From positions 62,001 through 126,000 of the IMG/VR virus record IMGVR_UViG_3300032092_000005: a DNA stretch of 64,000 nt. One strand, 5' to 3'. Source of the DNA: a virus. The translations under genes and the position numbers were made by a program. Position 1 is the first letter of the stretch, and every line of letters starts with the position of its first letter. Positions 14,284-21,672 of this stretch are shown in pieces. The notes beneath the pieces are model-generated. The model was not told the DNA's origin. It saw only the letters and a list, made by a program, of their open reading frames with translations, and searched no databases.

Positions 14284-14796
14284 ATGTTTAATATATTTCC
14301 AAGAATAGAATATAAAATAAATTCATACGACACTGTAAAAAGTATCGATATAAATGTGGCTGCAAAGATTAAAGATCATTTTGCAAAATTTAAATTTGCA
14401 TCTCTTCGACAATATTATATTGGCGATGGAGAATCTCCAGATATGGTGTCATATAGGTCTTATGGCACACCAAAATTTGGATACATAATTATGATGACTA
14501 ATAATATTCACAGCATATATGATGATTGGCCTAAATCATCGTCAGCACTTAAAAAATATATTATAGAAAAATATGGAAGCCTCGGTGCAGCCGGAGCAGA
14601 TTTATATTTTTATACTGGAGAAAAGTACATTATTAGTCAAGAATCTTATCTGGAATTAACTGACAATAAAAAATTTAAAGAAACTGCTATAGAATATGAA
14701 AATCGTATTAATACTGAAAAATCATTTATAAACATATTAGACTATAAATATGCAATTCAATTTGAATCCGGATTACAAGAAATCCTAACTAACTAA
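14284..14796 (+). CDS. gp53: Baseplate wedge protein gp53
   Basis: 170 residues (T4: 196). gp53 joins neighbouring baseplate wedges around the hub. Markers are the YYIGDGESPDMVSYRSYGTP block, where the phage and T4SS-type LysM-like gp53 fold begins, and the following FGYIIMMTNNIHSIYDDWP. The spacing (gp48-gp53-hub) is consistent with a baseplate operon. No strong Shine-Dalgarno precedes the ATG; the gene is 13 bases downstream of gp48 and may be translationally coupled. Confidence 0.85.
   Translation: MFNIFPRIEYKINSYDTVKSIDINVAAKIKDHFAKFKFASLRQYYIGDGESPDMVSYRSYGTPKFGYIIMMTNNIHSIYDDWPKSSSALKKYIIEKYGSLGAAGADLYFYTGEKYIISQESYLELTDNKKFKETAIEYENRINTEKSFINILDYKYAIQFESGLQEILTN
14743..14750 (+). promoter_or_regulatory. 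T4-type late promoter inside gp53
   Basis: A perfect TATAAATA near the 3' end of gp53, 51 bases before the ATG of the gp27-like hub gene. Being inside coding sequence, it could be chance in AT-rich DNA, but its position fits a hub promoter. Confidence 0.55.
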
Positions 14797-14801
14797 AATA
14801 T

Positions 14802-16181
14802 ATGGCAACAACTTATGGTGGTGGTGACACACCAGTAACAGGTCAAACTGAAGCATATATGCTTGATGCACTTACGATTACTGTTAAAGGCGGTTCAGTT
14901 GTTGATTTGGCGCGTGTTTTTGTAGAAATTGAAATTTTTGAAGATATATTTAAATCTTCTATAACTGGAAGTATTACTATAAATGACTCTGTTGGTGGCT
15001 TAGAAAAATTTATATACACTGGCGGAGAAAGAATTACTATTAAAGCTTCTATGCCACCAGAACGCAATAAAGACAGTGTTGTAATTATTAATAGATCAAA
15101 TCTTATTGTTCACGAATTCTCTAAAACTTCTGCCGATGCCGGGAATTTAAAATATAAATTGTACTTTACGTCGGAGTCTACTTTAAACTCACTTAAAAAA
15201 AGAATATTTAAAAGTTATAAGACTGAAAGAAATATCTCTAAAATTGTAAAGTCTTTATACTCAGAAATAGAATCTGCAAATGGAACAAGTGCAACGACTA
15301 CATCGGTAATTAAAATAAATGCATCGGATACGTGGATTTCAAAACCATTTATATGTCCAGGATATACACCAATAGATGCAATAAATCATTTAGCAAAAAG
15401 AACAAGTGCAGATGGAAAATATTATGTATTTTATGAAAGATTAAATAATAATAGACAAGATGGAAAAGGATGGCATCACTATTTCACAAGTATTGATGAT
15501 ATAATTATAGAATCAAATGCTTCCGATAAAACAGTTGCGACAATAAAATATAGCCCAGCAGGCAGTTATTTTACTACTCAAGCAGAAGATAATATTAGAG
15601 CAAAAACTATACAGTATCAAAATAATTATAATCATTTAAGTTCAATGATTGGTGGATTTTATAATTCTAGAGTTAGATCATTAGATGTTTTATCTAGAAG
15701 ATATTCGGATATAAAGATAAGCTATAAAGATAACCGGGATTCGGTTGGTGGAACATTTTATACTAATAAATTTCTAGATGTAAATAATTATTTTGCGGCA
15801 TATGGCGATAAAGATTTTCCAGGAGAAAGATTAATTGTGTCTCCAATGAATGATGCATTTACAGATAAAAAATCTTGGATTAAAAATGATACATATGGAG
15901 CATATTTGAATAGTAGCATCCGTATTACAGTAGATATTGCTGGTGGTACTAATAGAGTTGGTATAGGTGATGTTATAGAATTAAGACTTCCAAGTGTTGC
16001 CCACACAGCAGTTAATAAAGAGAATTCTATAGTTCCAGACGATGAAGTTTATCAGGGAAAATACATCGTAACTGCATGTAGACATAATTTAAGTAAATTG
16101 GCGTATGTAAAAAAAGTAGAATTATCTAGAGGCAACATGAGATTGAGTCTAGATCAATTAATAGCCAAAGGTGCAGCGTAA
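14802..16181 (+). CDS. gp27: Baseplate hub protein (gp27-like)
   Basis: 459 residues (T4 gp27: 391). gp27 forms the trimeric hub ring that holds the gp5 spike. Features: EAYMLDALTITVKGGSVVDL and FVEIEIFEDIFKSSITGSI, the beta-rich start of gp27/gpD-like hub domains; KSLYSEI, then YTPIDAINHLAKR, FYERLNN, and a late beta domain ending KYIVTACRHNLSKLAYVKKV. This order (tube-like domain, split OB/FRI domain) is that of contractile-tail hubs. It is encoded two genes upstream of gp5. No paralogue elsewhere in the window competes for this role. Confidence 0.83.
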   Translation: MATTYGGGDTPVTGQTEAYMLDALTITVKGGSVVDLARVFVEIEIFEDIFKSSITGSITINDSVGGLEKFIYTGGERITIKASMPPERNKDSVVIINRSNLIVHEFSKTSADAGNLKYKLYFTSESTLNSLKKRIFKSYKTERNISKIVKSLYSEIESANGTSATTTSVIKINASDTWISKPFICPGYTPIDAINHLAKRTSADGKYYVFYERLNNNRQDGKGWHHYFTSIDDIIIESNASDKTVATIKYSPAGSYFTTQAEDNIRAKTIQYQNNYNHLSSMIGGFYNSRVRSLDVLSRRYSDIKISYKDNRDSVGGTFYTNKFLDVNNYFAAYGDKDFPGERLIVSPMNDAFTDKKSWIKNDTYGAYLNSSIRITVDIAGGTNRVGIGDVIELRLPSVAHTAVNKENSIVPDDEVYQGKYIVTACRHNLSKLAYVKKVELSRGNMRLSLDQLIAKGAA

Positions 16182-16196
16182 TAAAAAGGAAACAAG

Positions 16197-17150
16197 ATGC
16201 AATTACAATTTTTAGAGTATATTCAAAAAAGAGATTTTGAAGCATACTCACTACTATCAGAAAAGCTTATCACATTTAACAATGGTGCAAAATATGGTCA
16301 GATTGTTTTTCTTGCTGGTGGTGCCGGCTCTGGAAAAGGCTTTGCTATTGATAACTATATATCTGGTAATGACTTTAAAATTCGTGACGTTGATGAATTA
16401 AAAATTGCATTTCAAAAACTAGATGGCATGGGCAAGTTCACTACAGACGATCTATTGAAGAAATATGGCGACAAGATTAAGGAATCGGACGCTGCATTCA
16501 TTGAAAAGCACATCACTTCAAAAGGACTCAGCCTTAGTCAATTTAACTTAAAAGTTCCAGAGCATGTATACGCATTGCACGTATTGATAAGAGCTACTGG
16601 CGTAAAAGAAAAAACCTTGGATTTATTACTAGATGGTGCTAAAGAAAATATTTTACCTAATGTGTTGTTTGATTCTACTTTTGCAGATATGTCGGATCTT
16701 GAGTCATATCTTCCTAGGTTAATTGAAATAGGATATGATCCTAAGAACATTCATATTGCATGGGTGTTAACAAACTATGAGATTGCAATGAAGAACAATG
16801 CAAAACGTTCTAGAGTTGTGCCCGATGATATTCTTTTAAGAACACACAAAGGTGCTGCACAGACGATTCTAAGTTTAGTTAAGAAAAGCTTGCCTATCAC
16901 AATAGATGGAGGCATTTATGTCATTCTAAATAATCCAGAGAACACAATGTTTCTGATTGATCCAAAGACGGGCGAACACTACAAAAATATCAAAGGTAAA
17001 AAAGTTGTCAAAGACTTTCTCTATATCACAATGAAGAAGCCTGGAAAAGCAATCACGACAGATGCTGACGTTAAGAAGCAGCTATACACATGGATCAAAG
17101 ACAATGTGCCGCCAGATTCGATAGACACAAAAGAGTTAGATGATCTATGA
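16197..17150 (+). CDS. Zeta-toxin-like P-loop kinase
   Basis: 317 residues. The N-terminal third contains a Walker A loop, IVFLAGGAGSGKGFAIDNY (Gly41-Gly48), and the middle has LFDSTFAD and NNAKRSRVVPDDILLRTHKG, matching zeta-toxin/predicted kinase domains in which an Asp and a pair of basic residues bind the substrate. The C-terminal 80 residues are basic and unlike known toxins. Zeta enzymes phosphorylate UDP-GlcNAc or small nucleotide substrates; the actual substrate here is unknown. Phage copies usually lack an antitoxin, as here. The gene lies between gp27-like and gp5 with its own AAGGA site, so it may be produced late with structural proteins. Confidence 0.78.
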   Translation: MQLQFLEYIQKRDFEAYSLLSEKLITFNNGAKYGQIVFLAGGAGSGKGFAIDNYISGNDFKIRDVDELKIAFQKLDGMGKFTTDDLLKKYGDKIKESDAAFIEKHITSKGLSLSQFNLKVPEHVYALHVLIRATGVKEKTLDLLLDGAKENILPNVLFDSTFADMSDLESYLPRLIEIGYDPKNIHIAWVLTNYEIAMKNNAKRSRVVPDDILLRTHKGAAQTILSLVKKSLPITIDGGIYVILNNPENTMFLIDPKTGEHYKNIKGKKVVKDFLYITMKKPGKAITTDADVKKQLYTWIKDNVPPDSIDTKELDDL

Positions 17151-17188
17151 TGAAGTTCAAAGATTTTAAACACAGAGGTTAAAACAAT

Positions 17189-18958
17189 ATGTTTTTAGGT
17201 AGAGATGGATTTATATGGTGGATTGGTGTCGTTGAAGACAATCAAGACCCATTGGTTCTGGGCAGAGCTAAAGTTAGAATTTATGGTTATCATGCGCCAG
17301 CCCTAAGTTTAGGCACAGCCACATCAAGTCCTAGTCCATACATTCCAGGAAGAGCCGCAGGGATATTTCTTGGAGGATCTAATATATATGGGTCATTCAC
17401 ATCTACTCCGGCTGTTGCCGAAGACGAAGAAGCTAATCAAAATATATCAATCGGCAAGGACGATGGAGAAATGCCAACGTCTGATCTTCCTTGGGCAGTA
17501 ACACTAATGCCAGCAAATATGCCAGGAGCATATGGCATACCTAATCTTGGTGATTGGGTTCTTGGATTTTTCTTAGACGGTGAAGAAGCGCAAGAGCCAT
17601 GTATTCTTGGATATCTTCCTGGTATACCGCCAGGAACAATTCCTACAGATATAACAGAAAGGTTCTCAGAGCAAATTTCTACAGTTCGTTCTTTCAATAG
17701 TGTAGCGAATGTTCTGCCAAATTCCTATGCCGTAACAGGTAACGCTCAGAAAAATAGATTCAGATTTGAACAGCCATCTGGTAATGTATTCGAAATGGTT
17801 AACGACACCAGCATTGCTAATCCTATATCATTAGCGCATAGTAGTCTTGCAAATTTACAACTAAAATATAAATCAGCAATTTTAGGATTGAATGCTTCCG
17901 AGGGCGAAAATCAAAATATTGAGATTAAAGATACGTCCATATTCTTAAGACACTATAATGGCATATACGGTAGAAGTTCTGTAATGCCTGCAAGTACAGA
18001 GAATTCAGTTCGATCACAATCAATATTGCCAGCTAAACAATTTAGTATAGGCAATGCTCTTCCGGGCACAGCAGCGATTGGTAGAGATGTTGTATATACC
18101 GTACCCGCACAAGTGAACGTTCCGGGATATACATATTATCATCCGTCACGCGCAGATATAAATCCGACTTGGGAGGAACAAGATTTAGTACGTAATGTTG
18201 GATTACTAATGAATACAGTATTTCCTCCACAACCAGTAATAATATCTACAATCGCAGCACTTCCTCCTCCGCCTCGCGGTGGTGGTGGTGGAGGATGCTT
18301 CTTAGGTGAAACACTTGTCACTATGTCTGATTGGACAAAAAAGCGTATTGATCAGATTAAAGACGGTGATTATGTTTTCAATAAAGATAAAACAGAAGTG
18401 AATCAAGTTCTTTTCATCGAAAGAGTCCCAGATAAGTACATGTGGAAAGAACTGTATACGCCGACTGGAGACTATGAACCATTTGCGACACCGAATCATC
18501 CATTGTTTGTAGAAGGAGAATGGGTAGCATTAGATAATGAACTCTATCCGTGGTTAGGAAAGATCAATAGCGTTAAGAATCCAATTACATGCGAAACTCA
18601 AGGTGAATTAGTCTACAATCTATGGGTTACTGGAGATGGTACATATATAGTTAATGGCTTTGGTACTACATCTATTATGATGGATGGTGGAATTATGCGA
18701 GTTGCATATCAGTATAGATACTTATCGCAAGATATTATCATGGAAATAATGCGCGAATTCACGACACAAGGCAATATGATGACGTATGGATCATATATAT
18801 TCAATAAATTATTTGGATACATCACATACAAACCAATCGTTAAGGTATTAGCGAATACGATTAAAAGTGAAAAGGAGTTTCTACCAAGAAAAGCTATGAT
18901 ATTTTTGATGAAAGTATTCGGTAAGACTGCAACATTTTACAATAAACTCAAAGGATAA
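17189..18958 (+). CDS. gp5: gp5-like baseplate spike with C-terminal Hint self-processing domain
   Basis: 589 residues. Residues 1-150 are the gp5/VgrG OB domain (FIWWIGVVEDNQDPLVLGRAKV, PWAVTLMPANMPGAYGIP, GDWVLGFFLDGEEAQEPCIL). Residues about 185-330 hold a spike-type segment (RFRFEQPSGNVFEMVNDT). The T4 lysozyme domain is absent. Residues 363-369 are a Pro/Gly linker, and Cys370 begins a Hint domain (CFLGETLVTM, IDQIKDGDYVF, block B TPNHPLF with His437, closing TYIVNGFGT with Asn489). The canonical C-terminal HN is missing, so only N-terminal cleavage would be expected. About 95 further residues follow, hydrophobic and basic. Cell puncture is the core role; the Hint domain is an addition. 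Confidence 0.85.
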   Translation: MFLGRDGFIWWIGVVEDNQDPLVLGRAKVRIYGYHAPALSLGTATSSPSPYIPGRAAGIFLGGSNIYGSFTSTPAVAEDEEANQNISIGKDDGEMPTSDLPWAVTLMPANMPGAYGIPNLGDWVLGFFLDGEEAQEPCILGYLPGIPPGTIPTDITERFSEQISTVRSFNSVANVLPNSYAVTGNAQKNRFRFEQPSGNVFEMVNDTSIANPISLAHSSLANLQLKYKSAILGLNASEGENQNIEIKDTSIFLRHYNGIYGRSSVMPASTENSVRSQSILPAKQFSIGNALPGTAAIGRDVVYTVPAQVNVPGYTYYHPSRADINPTWEEQDLVRNVGLLMNTVFPPQPVIISTIAALPPPPRGGGGGGCFLGETLVTMSDWTKKRIDQIKDGDYVFNKDKTEVNQVLFIERVPDKYMWKELYTPTGDYEPFATPNHPLFVEGEWVALDNELYPWLGKINSVKNPITCETQGELVYNLWVTGDGTYIVNGFGTTSIMMDGGIMRVAYQYRYLSQDIIMEIMREFTTQGNMMTYGSYIFNKLFGYITYKPIVKVLANTIKSEKEFLPRKAMIFLMKVFGKTATFYNKLKG

Positions 18959-18964
18959 ATTATT

Positions 18965-19141
18965 ATGACAAACCACACACAAATTACAGACACACAAGTT
19001 GAAGAATGGGCACAGGTTCTTACTCCTCAAGAAATTCTTGATCTATCAAATGGTATCAATATTACAGCAGCAATGATTATGTTTAAACTGTTTCCAAACA
19101 ATCAGTTCATCAAAGAACTATTGAAGACTAAGATTGGTTGA
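18965..19141 (+). CDS. Small protein of unknown function
   Basis: 58 codons starting ATG at 18965, nine bases after AAAGGA, and ending TGA at 19141. The product has a polar N-terminal helix (QVEEWAQVLTPQEILDLSNG) and a hydrophobic centre (TAAMIMFKLFP) with a basic tail (KELLKTKIG). It follows gp5 by six bases and has a good ribosome site, so it is probably expressed. The hydrophobic stretch is too short for a sure membrane segment; a small holin-like or hub-associated role cannot be excluded. Confidence 0.6.
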   Translation: MTNHTQITDTQVEEWAQVLTPQEILDLSNGINITAAMIMFKLFPNNQFIKELLKTKIG

Positions 19142-19159
19142 TTATAGTCAATTATAGAG

Positions 19160-19204
19160 AACCAACACTGTATTATAGCACTACACACATAAGCTTGTCA
19201 AGAG
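19160..19204 (+). promoter_or_regulatory. Shared promoter/leader element, copy A
   Basis: TATAGCACTAC (19174-19184), nine bases, then CTTGTCAAGAG (19194-19204), preceded by a 14-base block ending CACTGTAT. The same arrangement with identical spacing occurs before gp55 at 62232-62276. Copy A lies 31 bases before the small basic protein gene. It probably combines a promoter -10 region with a conserved initial transcribed or operator motif. Confidence 0.6.
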
Positions 19205-19235
19205 CAAACACAAAGAAACAAGGATAATTACCAAA

Positions 19236-19427
19236 ATGACACATCATGAAACACTTGTAGATTTATTTAATTCCTACGTAAAGGAAAATGAAAAATTTTC
19301 TGAGAAGGGAAACAAAGCAGCAGGAACTAGAGCAAGAAAAGCACTAGCAGAATTTGCAAAGGTTTCTAAAGACAGAAGAAAAGAGATTCAAGACTCAAAA
19401 ATTAGTGAAAAATTGGAAATTATCTAA
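19236..19427 (+). CDS. Small basic histone H1/Hc1-like protein
   Basis: 63 residues. The core ENEKFSEKGNKAAGTRARKA followed by LAEFAKVSKDRRKEIQDSK resembles the helical N-terminal domain of chlamydial Hc1-type histone-like proteins, in which KGNKAA-x-RxR is conserved. It is strongly basic and helical, and lacks the Lys/Ala-rich DNA-binding tail. Small phage and bacterial relatives exist (recalled, not searched). A role in coating or organising DNA is inferred. It has its own leader with the shared element upstream and AAGGA before the ATG, so it may be expressed separately from the late baseplate genes around it. Confidence 0.6.
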   Translation: MTHHETLVDLFNSYVKENEKFSEKGNKAAGTRARKALAEFAKVSKDRRKEIQDSKISEKLEII

Positions 19428-19435
19428 CATAAATA
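19428..19435 (+). promoter_or_regulatory. Candidate late promoter immediately before gp25
   Basis: CATAAATA (7 of 8 with consensus) ends six bases before the gp25 ATG. With the T4 geometry the transcript would start at about 19441, one base before the ATG, making gp25 leaderless from this start. gp6 downstream would be served as well. Confidence 0.45.
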
Positions 19436-19441
19436 GAATAT

Positions 19442-19828
19442 ATGGCAACAGCACCCGCATTCTTTAAAGATTTATCATTAAATCTTACTCCAAATCCAGT
19501 GACTGGAGATACATCTCCAGCCGTAAACGAGAACGCAGTGAAGAAGGCGTTGATTAATTTAATTAGAACGCCGTTAGGAACTAGACCATTTAGTCCAGAA
19601 TATGGAACAAGACTTTATGATTTTTTGTTTAAGCCTGCGGACAGTGAAACCGAGGCTGACATAAATGATGAATTAAATAATTGCATTACTAAATTTGAGC
19701 CTAGAGTTAAAGTCGTGTCTATCACTACTAACATGAATGATGATGGAATAGAAATTGAATTAAATTATTATGTAGTTAATGTGAGTGCGCAACAAACTCT
19801 AACAACAACAATAACAAGAACGGGCTAA
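19442..19828 (+). CDS. gp25: Baseplate wedge protein gp25
   Basis: 128 residues (T4: 132). gp25 is the wedge component that starts sheath polymerisation, shared with type VI secretion systems. The gp25-like core is visible: NENAVKKALINLIRTPLGTR, PFSPEYGTRLYDFLFKPAD, and the closing IELNYYVVNVSAQQTLTTTI. The RPF-P-G-L-LF signature is complete. It is followed by gp6 after only five bases. Confidence 0.95.
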   Translation: MATAPAFFKDLSLNLTPNPVTGDTSPAVNENAVKKALINLIRTPLGTRPFSPEYGTRLYDFLFKPADSETEADINDELNNCITKFEPRVKVVSITTNMNDDGIEIELNYYVVNVSAQQTLTTTITRTG

Positions 19829-19833
19829 ACCAG

Positions 19834-21672
19834 ATGGCTACACCAATAGATTTAAAATTAGATGGACTTAATTTCGAAGAAATTCGTGCAAATTTTAAGT
19901 TGTTTTTACAAAATCAGACAGAATTTTTAGACTATAACTTTGAAGGTTCTGGTATTGGTGTTTTGCTGGACGTATTATCCTATAACACATACTATACTGG
20001 ATTCTATCAAAACATGGTAGCATCCGAAGGATTCTTAGCGACTGCGCAGAAAAGAAATTCTGTCGTAAATTTAGCTAAAGCTTTGAACTATACTCCTAGA
20101 TCGGCATCATCTTCTAAAATTTCTGGAACATTAAAAGCTACTGTAGTCGGTTCACCTGCCAATATTACTATTCCAAAATATACTAAATTTCAAGCATCGA
20201 TTAACGGAGCAACTTATATATTTTTAACTCAGGCGGCGGTTACACTTTTCAACAATTCTGGCATATATGTTAGCACTGCCGATGATAATGTACAATTAAT
20301 TGAAGGTAGATCAATCTCGGAAAAATACACATATAATGTTAATGATCCGGATCAAAGATTTATAATATCTAATCCAACAGCAGATACGACAACATTAACT
20401 GTTAAAATTCAGAACTCATCTTCAGATAGTACTATTAAATTTTATAAATTAGCATCGGACGTTATTACACTCACAAGCGCCTCTGAAGTATATTACTTAG
20501 AAGAAGTAGAAGACGGTAAATTTAGAGTAACTTTTGGTGACAATATTATAAGTAAGAAATTGACACAAGGCAATATTGTATATCTAGATTATGTTGTATC
20601 TACTGGAACTTTAAGTAATGGAATTAAATCTTTTATATTAGCATCAAATGTTGATGGCATCACAGATTTAACATTTACTCCAAATTCAGGAACTTCAGCC
20701 GCTGGCGGTCAAGATAGAGAATCTATTGCATCTATTAAGTTTGCTGCACCTAAATCATTTGCTGCACAGAATAGGGCAGTTACTGCTGAAGATTATGAAT
20801 CGCTAATGTTAACTGCACCAAATGTGGGATCAGTAGCAGTTTGGGGTGGACAAGATAATGATCCGCCTGCATACGGCAAAGTATTTATTGCAGTTCGTCC
20901 AGTATTGGGTGAAATATTAAGTGCTTCTGAGAAGTTAAATATTATTAATAGTATTATTAATCCAAAACGAGTTTTAGCTATTTCTACTGAGATTGTTGAT
21001 CCTGATTACATTTACCTTAAATTAGTTTTAGATATTAAATATGATCCTAATCAGACTGTCGAAACGTCAACTAGTTTAAAGAGCAGATTGGTTGATGTGA
21101 TTAAAACATACAATGATGAAAATTTAAATTCTTTCTCTAAGTATTATAGACAGTCTGCGCTATCAAGAATAATCGACAATGCTGATAGGTCTATTGTTAG
21201 TAGTTCAATATATGCAACTATGACAAGGGAACTTAATGTTCAATTGAATGTTGCATTTAAATATACTATCAGATTTTCTAATCCAATTGATAGTGCTACA
21301 TTGAATAGACTAGCATCTAATCCATATGGTCTAGGAAACAAAGTAACATCTAATGAATTTAGTTACGGTGGATTTACTGGTTGTTTCCTTGAAGATAATG
21401 GTGGATTAATTAGAGTATATCGTAAAGTAGGAACAACAAACGTGGCTGTTGCTACTAATGTAGGCACAATCGATTACAATTCAGGAACTATTATTCTTAA
21501 TGATTTTATTCCTACAGCGTTTGCTGATGGTGGTGTAGAATTGCGAGTTACTGCAACACCAGCATCGTCAGATATTCTTCCATTAAGAGGTCAAATTGTT
21601 ACTATTCGTGATGAAGATATCACTCTTACTTTAATTGACGACAATTCTATTAGTTTAGTTAGAAGATATTAA
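19834..21672 (+). CDS. gp6: Baseplate wedge protein gp6
   Basis: 612 residues (T4: 660). gp6 dimers form the iris of the inner baseplate. The family start is clear: LDGLNFEEIRANFKLFLQNQ, GSGIGVLLDVLSYNTYYTGF, ANMVASE-type block and AKALNYTPRSA. The central gpJ-like domain has GGQDRESIASIKFAAPKSF and NRAVTAEDYESLM. The protein ends in beta-rich sequence that binds gp7. It lies between gp25 and the gp7-like gene and shares its stop with the next start (TAATG). Confidence 0.94.
   Translation: MATPIDLKLDGLNFEEIRANFKLFLQNQTEFLDYNFEGSGIGVLLDVLSYNTYYTGFYQNMVASEGFLATAQKRNSVVNLAKALNYTPRSASSSKISGTLKATVVGSPANITIPKYTKFQASINGATYIFLTQAAVTLFNNSGIYVSTADDNVQLIEGRSISEKYTYNVNDPDQRFIISNPTADTTTLTVKIQNSSSDSTIKFYKLASDVITLTSASEVYYLEEVEDGKFRVTFGDNIISKKLTQGNIVYLDYVVSTGTLSNGIKSFILASNVDGITDLTFTPNSGTSAAGGQDRESIASIKFAAPKSFAAQNRAVTAEDYESLMLTAPNVGSVAVWGGQDNDPPAYGKVFIAVRPVLGEILSASEKLNIINSIINPKRVLAISTEIVDPDYIYLKLVLDIKYDPNQTVETSTSLKSRLVDVIKTYNDENLNSFSKYYRQSALSRIIDNADRSIVSSSIYATMTRELNVQLNVAFKYTIRFSNPIDSATLNRLASNPYGLGNKVTSNEFSYGGFTGCFLEDNGGLIRVYRKVGTTNVAVATNVGTIDYNSGTIILNDFIPTAFADGGVELRVTATPASSDILPLRGQIVTIRDEDITLTLIDDNSISLVRRY

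Noticed and set aside
17147-17182. Ten-codon frame MKFKDFKHRG just before gp5
   Set aside because: Too short to call a gene. It may be a remnant of a start or a leader, but nothing supports translation.
18296-18670. Hint region read as a true splicing intein with extein junctions
   Set aside because: The C-terminal His-Asn and following Cys/Ser/Thr nucleophile are missing and no homing endonuclease is present, so protein splicing is unlikely; only Hint-type cleavage is considered.
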